Below, in pieces: positions 11,801 through 22,630 of a DNA stretch of 64,000 nucleotides (the stretch's first letter is position 1; every line of letters starts with the position of its first letter). Below the pieces are notes generated by a model. That model was not told where the DNA came from. It saw only the letters and a list, made by a program, of their open reading frames with translations, and made no database searches. A program made the translations under genes and the position numbers. This stretch comes from Phytoseiulus persimilis (lineage: Eukaryota > Arthropoda > Arachnida > Mesostigmata > Phytoseiidae), in the NCBI GenBank assembly GCA_037576195.1, contig CM075102.1, positions 17,232,745 to 17,296,744 on the forward strand. Reading direction: 5' to 3'.

Positions 11801-14208
11801 ATACTTCCCCAGACGTCCATGCTACATTTCCCTTGTTGAATGTGGGAAACGGGCGCCAAATCGGAAAGGGAATGGGATTAAACGAAGGCATTCGGAGTTT
11901 TGCCCGTTGGACGTAATATGTCCATGAGTTCGCATTATTCAGCGACTCCAAGCAACTTCAGATCCTATTTCGAAACGCGCCACCTCCGCCGATGGAGATG
12001 TACTCAACGTTCTAAAATTGGACTCCAACAGCAGTTTTCGGACCGCTTTTCGTAACGAGACAAACTCTCGTGATCGTGCCACATCCTCATTGCCGTTTTG
12101 AGACTGTGAGTCCCGCTGATCGGGAACGACTGAAGCTTCGAGAGCGGGGGAAGTGAACGAAGTTCCGAGGATGATTCAATTGAGCAAGCGATGTCGCAAG
12201 GGAGTAAGCTGTGACTGGCAGGATGACCCACAAACCCGAAACGGATTCGGCGATAATAACAGCTCACGTGTTATTCTTAAGCTCGTCTTGCCAGGCGAGG
12301 ATGTGAATGTCAGGCTCCGTCGAGCTCGGCGCGTCATTTGAATTCATCTCGCACTCGACGCGAATACTGGGTTCGCCGTGAACTCTACTCCAAAAAGGCT
12401 TGGGAGAAGCAAAGTTCCATCAACGAACGCGGAGCTGATTTGAGTCAGCCGACGCGAGAAAAACGCACTGTCTGATCTGAGACTTCGAAAGAAGAAAATG
12501 TGTGCGGACGCCGGTGTACGCAAACACCTAATTTCAGGTCATGGCGATCCCTTCTATTGGTAGTTGCTTGAGCAGTGGCCCTTCGAGTCACAAAGCCGTT
12601 CGCCGCGGGGACTCCTCACCCCACCCCGACCCGCTCGATTGAGTGTCTGAGGATCATGCGGTGATTGCGAGGGCTGTTTACAAGATGCAAGACTGCGATG
12701 TATGATCTTCAGGTTCCCCTTTGGTCTGCCCTAATCAAGTATTCTCCCGCAGGAAAGCATCGCGTGACAGACTACCGGCTCTCTTCCCGATCCGGCTTAC
12801 TGGACGCTGCGAGTGCCTGTGTCCAGGTCGGTCACGCGTCGTGGAACATTTAGCTGTATCTCGTCTGGTTTTCTGTGGCACGATACAGTCCGTCGTTCAG
12901 TACAGCCCCGATTCCCCATATCAGTTGATTCGTGGAACTCATTTCTGACATGATCGGAACTTGATACAATCGAGACGAGTTCAAACACCAATTATCGGCT
13001 CGGCGGGCCTGGGGCTCCTCCTGTCATGGGGACGCCTCCGAATTATCACATGAGTGCATGAGGAACGAGACAATCCCTGAAATGCATGCTAACGTTCTGT
13101 GACTCTCACAGAAAGTGATGTGATCGACTCGGCTCGTAATATTCTCCACATCAGGTCAGTGGAGCTTTATCCGAGGGTTGCTGAAAAAAGATGTCGAACG
13201 GCAAAGGAATCCGGGCTCGTGGTGGAAACTCATCGATGGTACTATGCTGGGTTCTGTTCTGTTTTGGAGTTGAGCGTCATGGGTGCACGCGGGGAATGTC
13301 GCCCACAGGACCTTCCGCACAAGGCAGGATCAGAGAAGGGAGGCCTAGGATGCAGCCGATGCACAGAGCAGATGAGCTCTGCTTTCAACTCCAATATCGA
13401 GCGCGGCGGAGTTCGCGGCATCGATTCGGGAATTCCAAATGATATTCTTCACGTTTCATACTGCGTCCTCAGTTCTCGATGATGAGATACAAAGTGACCA
13501 TTCGTCTGGAAGGTGCGCTGGCCTTGGGATCGTATAGGTTTCTGACGCTCCTGCTGTGAACGCTCCGGAGGTTTCCGAGCAGGAACGGTTGAGAATAATC
13601 TCAGTAGGGAGCCCAAGTTGAGAAATATCCGATCCGAATCAATGGCAGAGAACGTGAGCCATTCTGACGTAAAGGCTCGCGTGTCGTGATCAACAAGTAC
13701 GCTGCTGCTTTGGTTCCAAAGGCCAGCGTAACAAACATTCTCGCTTTGCTGAGTTCATTTAACGATCGATGATTCGTTTGCTTCGAAGTGAAATGCCTCG
13801 ACTGCATCGGCTTCAAAGCCCGAGTTACAACGCACAACAAAAACCAATCGTGGAAGGAACTGTATCCAAATGGATGGGAGCAACAAAGGCATCAGCCAGC
13901 TCATCTGCTCCAAGCTGCATGTGAGATGGATGCCTCGAAACGATGGTTTGCGACACTCCGAGAGGTTTTTTCGACTGGAAGCGCGATTTCCCCCCTGCTG
14001 ACCCGATTAGTGAGCGTTGCGATGGAATTGGTTACCTGACCATCTTCAAACTCCTGATCCCCAGCCAGTTTTGTAAAGAGGCGGACGAGAAGTTGCAGCT
14101 CGTTGGACTCAGGCAGCTGAGCTCGTTCATATCTCCAACGCAGCCGTTCCGTTCAGAGAACTTTGCCGAGCTCGGTCTCGTTTAAAACTTTTTTTTTCTC
14201 TGCGGCGG
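8836..14208. other. Long stretch without a supported gene
   Basis: Open frames here are 127 codons or shorter. Two isolated acceptor-like signals were seen. One is on the plus strand before 12540 (AACACCTAATTTCAG), followed by a 33-codon ATG frame starting MAIPSIGS. The other is on the minus strand ending at 12477. Neither has a matching donor. The pyrimidine-rich tract at 10118-10371 is listed separately. Confidence 0.5.
10118..10371 (+). other. Pyrimidine-rich tract ending in a consensus splice acceptor
   Basis: About 250 bases are strongly T/C-rich on the plus strand, with few A residues, and end in CTATCTCATTTCAG before AAGCGG. That is how the 3' part of an intron of a plus-strand gene would look. 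The octamer ATGCAAAT, the classical POU-domain binding site, occurs at 10273-10280. Several frames are open across the tract only because A-containing stops are rare in it. No exon could be defined downstream: the next plausible donor (AAG/GTGGAT) is weak. Confidence 0.35.
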
Positions 14209-14251
14209 TTGCGTCCGACTCTAGAAAATTCGCTCACTTCTTATATCGATT

Positions 14252-14329
14252 GCAGCGACATCACGGAAACAGGCCTTGCTTTTCTGGTGGAGGCTCCAAG
14301 ATTGGGTGAGCTCTGGATCTCGGCCACAG
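14252..14329 (+). pseudogene. Leucine-rich-repeat-like segment in a 110-codon open frame
   Basis: Within the plus-strand frame 14209-14541, 26 codons read CSDITETGLAFLVEAPRL and then GELWISAT. This fits the cysteine-containing leucine-rich repeat of F-box/LRR proteins (C..ITD.GL..L....L..L.I). An acceptor-like sequence (CTTCTTATATCGATTGCAG) ends just inside it at 14256. Only one repeat unit is visible and the codons on either side do not continue the pattern, so this is either an eroded fragment, one exon of a larger gene, or coincidence. It is not adjacent to any other repeat-like peptide that I could find. Confidence 0.15.
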
Positions 14330-14608
14330 AAGCCCCGGGCGTATTGGGAGCCGGCGGACGGAATCCGATAATGATTTGGTACTCATCTCAACCCACATCC
14401 TCGGGGAGGAAATACCACGGAGAGCAAGCTGAGGAGCTCCTGAGCGAGCAAGACATCATCATCGCGATCAAACTCACGCCTCGGTTCCAGTTCGATCGTG
14501 GGCAGGATTCCGAGAGGGGAAGGAATCTGATCCTTCTGTAACTCTGATTAGCGGATACATTGGCTGGATCGATATACTGAGAAACTCTAGCCGCCAGACG
14601 TTTTGCTG

Positions 14609-14729
14609 TCAGACGCGCACTTCCTGATTTGCACAACGGATTGCTAGGAGGTTGTGGAGCACGACTCCTCGCAGCGAAGCGAGATGGGATTCGACAAGAA
14701 CAGAAGTTCGTTCGAGAGAATCACTCTTT
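14609..14729 (-). CDS. Candidate second and last exon of a small two-exon gene
   Basis: On the minus strand the acceptor CGAGTTTTTTTTGGCTAG is followed by one base completing the split codon from 14929-15035, then 39 codons and TGA. The peptide is moderately hydrophobic, with SVLVESHLASLRGVVLHNLL in the middle. The intron would be 199 bases. The phase match and the good acceptor favour it; the short length means chance is still plausible. The combined product would be about 75 residues and is not recognised. Confidence 0.27.
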
Positions 14730-14928
14730 CTAGCCAAAAAAAACTCGGAAAAATAAGTTTCCGCATGTCAGGCAGAACAGAAGGCGACAAGGGCATTCCG
14801 TTACTTCTGTCATAGCGGACATCAGACTGGGGAATGAATAGAACGAGCTCATAGAGTCATCCACGGGATCGAAGAATCGGGACAGAATAAATCGAAACAT
14901 GCGCGCCACCCACCTGACATACTCTTAC

Positions 14929-15035
14929 CGTGGGAATCCCGAATTCCTACCCATACGCAAGATCGCGGGGACTTTGGATCTTTCGTCTCTCAAACGATTC
15001 AAATCGCTCGGCATCCATACCGATTTTTGAAGCAT
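14929..15035 (-). CDS. Candidate first coding exon (ATG to strong donor), product unknown
   Basis: On the minus strand an ATG at 15035 opens a frame of 35 codons (starting MLQKSVWMPSDLNRLRDE) that runs to a strong donor CG/GTAAGAGT. The first stop in frame is the TAA inside the donor. The exon is polar and Arg-rich. Its end phase fits the downstream candidate at 14609-14729. No promoter element was identified upstream. Confidence 0.28.
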
Positions 15036-18000
15036 GATCGTAAAGAAGGAAGTTTCCGCTTCAAGGCATCCAACTCCTTAACTTGGAGTTTCACAATGTG
15101 CCGCTCGTTTGTACCTGTCGGCTCCTCTCAATATGTGTACGAAAACAGTCGCACCTCGCAGGACGTCTCCTTTTAGAACTCCGTCCAATGAGAAATGTTG
15201 AGCAGAAACTCGACAGTTCTCGAATAATTCATAATTCTCGACTGCGTCGGGGGGCAACTCTCCATTCATTCTCTGTTGCGATTAAGATATAATACCTCTG
15301 TGTTGAGCTGGAGGGTCGAGAATGTTCCTAGCGGCAGACCGGAGACTACGCTGTTCTTGAGACACGCAGCTCTCGGAAAGGTTTGAGATATATTCGAGAG
15401 GTATTCGCCATCCTTATCACTGGAGCCATGAAGTTAGAAGGTCACTGTAGGTACTCTGCTCCTATATCCTGCGACACAATAGAAGCGTTCGATTGCGTGA
15501 ATCTCGCCTGGAAGCTCCTCAGGCCATGATGGCTAGGACTCAAGCCAAAAGCCAGCCTCTTTGCTTGCTCCACTCCGTTGATTTCCAGCGTTGAAATTCG
15601 TTCTTCGATCCTCGTTGAGGATTCGGATCATAGATTTCGATAGGGTTTGTCGGAGCTGAAATGCAACATACGCGAAAATGCGCAGATGAAACTCAATTTT
15701 CACAGCTCGGGGAGGTCAGGGTTCATGCTAAAAGTAGAATCGGCCATCGGACGATCCAACGTGTGAAGTTTCAGTTCATTGATGAGCTCTTTCGACGACA
15801 TGAACGCGGCTCGGACAGCCTATTCAGAAACTGGCGGAATCAGTCCGTACGAGCGCCGCGGACCACGCCAGATTCGCGAAAACGCGGGCGTCTGTTCCGG
15901 TCAAAATGATCGAGTGAGAGCAACGACGTTCAGAGTGCCCGTGTCCTCCTCACCTTTGGTGACATGTTCCATCTCAGGAAGGGCTTTTGAACGAAGACCA
16001 CTATGACCTCCAGAGTTGGAGTACATGATCCACGGCATCAACAAGAGGTTCATCGACATGAGTTTTTCCCAACTGCAATCGCCTTTGGCCACATTGTGCA
16101 TCGGCTTGCGATGCCGAAGCTCGATCCGATCCCGTGGGGGCTGTTTTTTCCCGATGCCGAGCGCTTTATCTCCCCTAGAAAAATATTCATGGCAACGGCT
16201 ATAGTCTGGCAGCAGCGTGGATGTTCTCCCACGTACCTAAATATTGTCGCTGGCTAGGAACAGTCCAACGGTCAGCTCCTCCTGCGGGACGCGGTAGTGC
16301 TCTTCGAGATCCACGAGCGCATTCAAACAGTCGTAGAGACTGTCTCATCTGGTGGCCTCAGGGCGCGATGGACATTTCCCCGTGTCGGAGCAGGTTCCTA
16401 GGTGAATAGCATTTACGCAGCACTGCACTGCGGGGTGTTCAACGTATGTCAGGAATTTTCTCATCCTTTCTCTCTTTCGGTCATAGATCGTTGAATAATG
16501 GTCCTATTTTGGAGTGTTCTCCTTGCGACCGATAACTGAGAGGATGACGCAGCTCGTTTCGTTTGTGTCAATCGGACAAGAATTAGCTTTCCCGGGAAGC
16601 CTCGAAAAATGTCCACTCCATTCCAACCGTTTTGAAAAAACTGCTTGTGAAACGCTTCCGGTGAACCGATCCAGTTCATATTGATTTTATTGGATGCGGC
16701 AAGGGATTTGCATATTCGCTGAAGGCACAGCGAGGATCGGTGCAGGGCTCAAAATCGACGACCGATCGCATCAGCATCACAAAAATCACTGATCTGTTGA
16801 CAAAACTGTTGATCTGTCGTATTCGGCTCACTCGTCCCGGATCTCCTCAGGGAAGCCGAATACGGAAGAAATTCCGATTGCGAAAATTCCTTAGATTGGT
16901 CCGAACTACTCGACCAAGGCGTCACCGAATCGATCCGACTGCTTTATTTTCGCCAATATATAAAGTTTTTCCAACTTTTCGTCCTCGAAGAGAAAACAAA
17001 GCTCAATTTTCAGGCATTTCGTCAAGTCATGACCAAAAGGAGGGAGGGCAAGAAAATACGCGACTAACGTTGACCAGCCTGTATAGTCCCCTTGAAATTT
17101 CATGATTGGATGAAAGCACTTCGTGGAACACGGTAATAACGTGTCGGCGGTGACAACGGTTATTGCTGTGCTACCGAATTGTACTGTGGTCGTCGAGTTC
17201 CAACGAAGATACGAAGTCTTCGTCCTCCATTATGTTGCCGGATAAGTGCGAATTTCGGGATCTTCTTGAATGACCTTTTCGAACCGATGTTAGCAGAACC
17301 ACAGTCTCCAAGATGAACTCAGTGATGGAGATGTCGAAATGCGCATGTTCAGAAAGAAGTAGAGGTCGGGTTCGGGTCTCACTCGTGTGCGACGGATCAC
17401 GACTCACGGAGCCTCATCTCGAGCAACGTACTCAGGCCTCAGCATCTCCGAGCATGTGATACGTTCTCAAATGCCGAGAACGATTCGGTGTTTTGTGACG
17501 GCTGACTTTGAGAAACTCCTTTCCGGACGGGACCTTCTGACAGGCGACCGCGATGCATCTGATTTCCCGGAGTTCATCAGACAAGACGCCTGCATCGGAG
17601 CTCTGCAGAGGGAAGAATGAAACTTCGATAGAACTTCAGCTACACCGTCGGCTGCGTGATCAGTGACGAGTTTCGAAGCTTGCGTCAGGAGAGCGCAGTC
17701 CCGACCTTTCCGGTTTCTAGACATCGATATTATTCCGAAGCTTTCCAGGGATGAGTTTACCCAGCCGAATCTCGCCCCCCAGCGAGATTGCCGTTTAGTC
17801 TTGATACACACTGAAACGGGAATTTCTGGGGGCCATTCGATAGACGACGTCCTCGTATTTGGATCAGGGAATTTTCGATCGCGGCGGTGGACTGGAAAAC
17901 ACACAGCGGCGACGCCCGCCGCGGGAAAGCGGAGTTGTCGCGGAGCGTCATCGTCAACCATTCCTCGTTAATGAACATTCGGTCATGTGCGACAAACGCT

Positions 18001-19022
18001 TTCCGCGGAGCCGAGTGTTCTCAGCTGGTCACTTGAAGTGGTTCCCGCTTTCATTTGCCTCTCGAAATCTGTTCGTGTATCCTGCGGACGAGAACCGCCC
18101 CTCCGGGCCGCTGAGGTGGCTGCGATGGAGACTTGGATTTGAGCCAGCAGGGGAGCAGCGTATTTAGATACGGAAGACCTTTGTCTCTCCAACGGTGACT
18201 CTAGATCCGCACAAATATCGTCAGGGAACTGAGTGACAGGTGGAGCTAACTCCCGCATGAAATCGAGAAGGAAGTCGGCGACATTCCGACCCAGGATCTC
18301 CGCTTTAATATCCGCGATTAGTTTCGTCTCAGCATCGAGAACGGCACCAAGTAGTTTCAAATCGTGGAAGGCCCCGTTCTAGCTTGCATGAGAACCCTTC
18401 TCCCCAGTCCTTTTCCGGAGCCGCTCTCAGCGTCTCCATCGTTCCCATTTCTCCGGGGGGGAAGGGGGCGGGGTGCCATTCTTCAGCTTCCATTCAGTCG
18501 CCACTTCAATGACACTGAACACCATGTTCATGGAAAGGTTTTTCGAACTCTCCAGAAGGAGAATCCGATCAAGAACAACCTATAAAGTGGCGATGCATTT
18601 ACAAAACCCGCTTCTGAAAAGGTCTCACGGCGTAGAATCATCACCCACGAATAAGCGAGATTCCAAAGAATCATTCCAGCTTCAACCAAAACAATCTCCG
18701 CGTAGGGACACACTGGCCGGAGCAGAAACTCATAAGACTCCGTTTCCATCATCACCTCGCTCAGAGATTCAAAGTCTGGCATCTTTGTAACCTATCACAT
18801 TTCCATCCAAGTTCGGGGAGGAATTCAAGGGGAAAAAATCAGTATTCCTTATACATGGTTATATCCATCAACCCAAGTGCGCTGGGCGATCACTGGAACG
18901 TAACTGCTGTACTTTGTGCCGGAAGCCGAGGTTCACGCTTGGAAGTATCAATGAAATCTCAGAGTGTAAAAGGAGAGAATATTCTTAACTGTAAATTTTG
19001 CTTCTTGCATGATTTGTTTCAG
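15036..19022. other. Stretch without a supported gene
   Basis: Open frames of up to 164 codons (minus strand, 17467-17961) occur and are within chance expectation. Several short frames overlap around 15780-16260 on both strands, without paired splice sites. No repeat or RNA gene was recognised. Confidence 0.5.
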
Positions 19023-19176
19023 CAACGCCTGGCTTCGGGCTGAAATCTATGAAGCCCCGCCGGGGAAACCCTACTGTGGCGCAGAAGCAGCGCGCTGCGA
19101 GAAGATTCGCAGATCTGTCGTTCACGAGGTTTAGAATGCAAGCGACTGCATGGAATGCATATGCATGGATCAAGAG
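19023..19176 (+). CDS. Candidate internal exon with strong splice sites, product unknown
   Basis: A strong acceptor (TTTTGCTTCTTGCATGATTTGTTTCAG, with the pyrimidine run broken only by GCATGA) and a consensus donor AG/GTGAGC enclose 154 bases. One frame is open across the whole exon and meets its first stop inside the donor; it is rich in Arg, Ala and Phe with a Trp/Tyr cluster near the end (WNAYAWIK). A second frame is open for its first 37 codons and also looks protein-like. The opposite strand carries a 123-codon open frame, so strand is not settled by openness; the splice signals favour plus. No partner exon was established. It could be part of a noncoding transcript. Confidence 0.3.
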
Positions 19177-22100
19177 GTGAGCCTGTGCGACAAAGTGAGG
19201 ATGACGATGACAATCCTCTCGGAACGCGATGACCGTGACTGGTGAAAAGCTTATAGGCCTACCAACGAAAGACCCGCGGGGAAAACGCTCTATTCTACGA
19301 ACCGCAACGAAATACGCATGTAAACGCGCAGTGACGGCACCGGCGTTAGCGCTCATCTAGACCGTCCGCGTTCACCAATTACGACCAGGCATTATCCTCT
19401 GTGAAGACGTTTGCAACCTGGTTCCATGGCCGACCTTTGAGCGAGCCGACTGACAGGCGAGAAGACCGGCTAGCTGACCCCTCGGACCGAACGTTGGACC
19501 CGTTCAGTGACCTGCCCACCCGGCGGTGTCTTGCAAGCCGACCCAGAGTCAGCCGAGCAGCCATTCATCGCTAATAAGCAGGAGTATCAGAGACTCACTC
19601 GGGCAAACTTGGCTTGTGTTCTTCCACCGATAAGTGTCCATTGAGACCTTCGGTGGTCCTCCGAGGTCTTTCTCGGTCCCTTTTGGTCGAGAAGATCCCC
19701 TCTTTTGCTCCGGTCGAGGAAATTTCCCCCACGCCTTGGGCGACCTGAGCCTGCTCCCGGCTCGCCCCCACACCTCGCGATGACCCTGCCCGGAAGATGA
19801 TTCCTGGAGCCACTGATGCCGAGGGGCTCGAGTTCCCGCGCGGGCCCCTCGTTCTTCCTTCCGCCCCCCATGCGTTGGAAAACGCTTCCTGTTCCCTCTG
19901 TAGAGACAGGTGTTACGCTGGTGTCCCCGACCACTGAGAATCACTTGTCCGCGTATAAAGCTCATCCTACCGCTGGGAACGGATTTCTCGAGCCCTGGAG
20001 GGATTAAAGTAGATGGTTTCGATAGCAATGAGTCTAACCCATCTTCCGGATCGCTACGATGGCCTCTGGATCACCTCCCAGACTGCCGCTGAACCGAGCC
20101 AGCAGACAAGGCAGGCGGAGGGAAAAAGAACGACGAGTGAACGAGACAGGAAGACTCAAATAGTCGTTCCGAGGCGGGTGATTTTCCATGCTACTATGAT
20201 GACCTCCGCGTGAGCGTGAAATCATATTTTCTCGAGTCAATAGCTCCTCCCAATTAGACAGCGCGGCCTCATTCAACAGCGCCCTCGCCTTTTCCCGCTC
20301 ATTATCTGGGACCTATGCAGTCTACATACGTATCCAAAGTTCGGGAGAAGGCAAACTGCAAATCAAACGTGTGCTTCATCATAGCCTTCATTGTTATCCT
20401 CTGCCGTGGAACGACGACGTAAATTGGAGACTAGAACAGGGACTCTGAGCGCTCTTCAGAGTCGAGAACGCATCCGTCCCCCGCAATCAGGGATTGTTGC
20501 ATAACTTCGACCCAAACATCTTCAAGTTGAGGCGGATCCTGATAGAGACGATGTTTTTTCGGTGAAGGACGAGGAAATCCTAAATTCCATCGAGTCCGCT
20601 CAGCTTGGTTCTCCCGACACTGAAACTGGCAGAGGCTGGAGCGCCGCAGATGAGGAACCTCTCAGATGTGAGATCCTCGTACTTGATACAAAAATACAGC
20701 TTGCATATGAGAACCTAGATCCGAGGATGCCTATCACTGCGTGAATTGGAGATGCGTCGCAACAACGCTGATCAAGGGGAGCTGGAAGCTCGGGTTTACT
20801 CGATATCAGACCCTCCATCTGCCTGAATGGGTAAATGAGTCAGTGAACTTCTGATGACTGAATTGCTTTGGTGTTGTTCGTCGAAATTATCCCGAAGCTC
20901 GTCATCTACTCCGCTTAATATCGGCAGGCCTGTGAAAGAGAAGGTCTTTCCCCCGTCACCGCGGGGTTCGAGCTATCTCATGCAGATAGATGCAGAGCAA
21001 TTCCTTTCTAGAATCTAGATACGTCGTAATCGTCTTCGGAAGTCTTCGGGCTTTTTCCGGGAGGACGGGTGGAAAGTTGAATCACATTTTTCTACGACTC
21101 GCGACTCGGGCTCCTCCCACTTTGAGCGTCGTCTTGGAAGTCTTTTATCGGAGTAATACCTTGAGTAAACCGACACAGCGATGTCAAGGCATGGAGGAGG
21201 TCGATAAGGGCCATGTCGAGTATTCTCCTTGAGCTTCGAGGAAACTCTCAGAGGGGATCCTCAAGGAAAAATCCGCCTTTGCTCTTGTATTTGCATGCGC
21301 CTCTGAGTTCCTCATATCACGGGGAAACACAGCAGAACGACAATCTGGAAGTCCACTGTATACAGAACTACCACGAGTAACTTCAACCTTCCTTGTGGAT
21401 TCCCGAAATTCCCCAGGATTAGGATCGACGGATCCGCCTGTTTGGGGACATCAGTCCAAAATGTCCGTCCGGGATTCGGATGCAACAACTAAACCGTTTC
21501 TAGAAGTCTCCCGGAGGCAATCGACTCCTTTCTCGGAGGAGGGAGCCCTTTGGTGCGTCCGAAGTCTTGTCCGGATTATGGCAGGCCCTTGCTTGTGGGA
21601 CTGATCGAAAACTGCAATCCTCTGAGTTGAGATGAAAGAACTGAGGGGCAGCCGGAGCACTCTGAAAAATCTGATAAACGGGCTCGATAACAGTCGTTGC
21701 TAAGTCATGCAGCAGGGGTCAGGAAGCATCACCAGGCTGTTTCTGTGACCACGGAGTCAAAGCTGCTCCCAAAAGGTCACGACGGCGCACCGGAGTATTG
21801 TGGATTTCCTCAGTGTAGAAAACGAAAGTGACTGAAGGCAGAGGAGCACACCGCTTCCGCTGAAGATCTGTATCCTGTTGGATCGCGGACAGCTTCTCGT
21901 CGATGGACAGGAAGGTTTCCAACGCTCATTCGGTGCTCTTGGTTAGATAACGGCATCGTTTCGGTCTGACTCGTTCGTCGGCTCTGTAACTGTGTTGTTA
22001 TATTCTGAGCTCGTGGTTGGGGACACTCGTCTTTGCTCTGTTGGCAAGAGAACGAATTAGGCGAACGATGCCTCACCGAATACACAAAGCCAAATATACT

Positions 22101-22324
22101 TCGTGAGAAAAAGATTTGCTAAAAGACTGGGACTCTGAGGAACTCCGAGACCGATCCATAGACGGCCGTCGAACGACACATCATAGAAAAAATCGATGGT
22201 ACAGGAAAACTTTAAGCTCGATTGAGAGTAACCCGGGGCCGGGGGAACGCTGTTTTTGACGCCCATGAGCTGGTCGACCGCAAACGTGCTTTGCCCGCGG
22301 AGGAACGATTCACACTGTTATTAG
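19177..22324. other. Stretch without a supported gene
   Basis: A segment of imperfect GAC/CCGAC-type words lies at about 19430-19560. A TATAAA box in GC-rich surroundings lies near 19955. Overlapping minus-strand open frames of up to 159 codons cover 19549-20028, but no splice pair or domain supports them. Confidence 0.45.
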
Positions 22325-22385
22325 ACGGTCTCGGGACCCGAAGATTCTCGCTGCTCCGCGGGAGCAACACTCTCAACACTCCAAG
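22325..22385 (+). CDS. Candidate short exon, first of a phase-compatible pair
   Basis: The acceptor TTCACACTGTTATTAG and the donor AAG/GTGAGC enclose 61 bases, open in one frame (20 codons starting TVSGPEDSRCSAG, then one spare base). That spare base joins the candidate at 22581-22630 without creating a stop, across an intron of 195 bases that ends in TTTTCTACAG. The exon is short, so openness alone means little. The value lies in four reasonable splice signals plus one agreeing phase. Confidence 0.18.
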
Positions 22386-22580
22386 GTGAGCTGTCGAGTG
22401 GGAATATACTTGCCGATTTCATGGTGAGCATGCGAAATATCATAAAGTTGGGTGGAGGAAGCGACGAATGGGCGACAAGCTCGTCGGCCGGTTGCCTGGA
22501 CTGATGGATGCGAGCGCGGAAACCCGTTCCAACGTCAACAGTACTCAGTCAGTAATGAACGACTAATGACTTTTCTACAG

Positions 22581-22630
22581 AGCGGAACGCTGGAGCTGAA
22601 CAAAAGGAACAATGGTACGGTTTCAGGTCG
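22581..22630 (+). CDS. Candidate short exon, second of a phase-compatible pair
   Basis: The acceptor GACTTTTCTACAG and the donor TCG/GTGAGC enclose 50 bases. In the phase set by the exon at 22325-22385 it reads ERNAGAEQKEQWYGFRS, with no stop. No third exon in the same phase was found: the next acceptor-like site (GTTTCTTAG, ending near 22799) leads at once to a stop in that phase. The product is unknown. Confidence 0.18.

Noticed and set aside
15470..15530. Plus-strand IEAFDCVNLAWKLL, similar to the first catalytic motif of non-LTR reverse transcriptases
   Set aside because: The frame stops 13 codons later, and nothing resembling the following motifs (PQG, ADD) appears downstream in any frame.
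19955..19990. TATA box with a start region
   Set aside because: TATAAA in GC-rich context is suggestive, but no transcript start motif or first exon could be placed downstream, so it is noted only in the description of that stretch.
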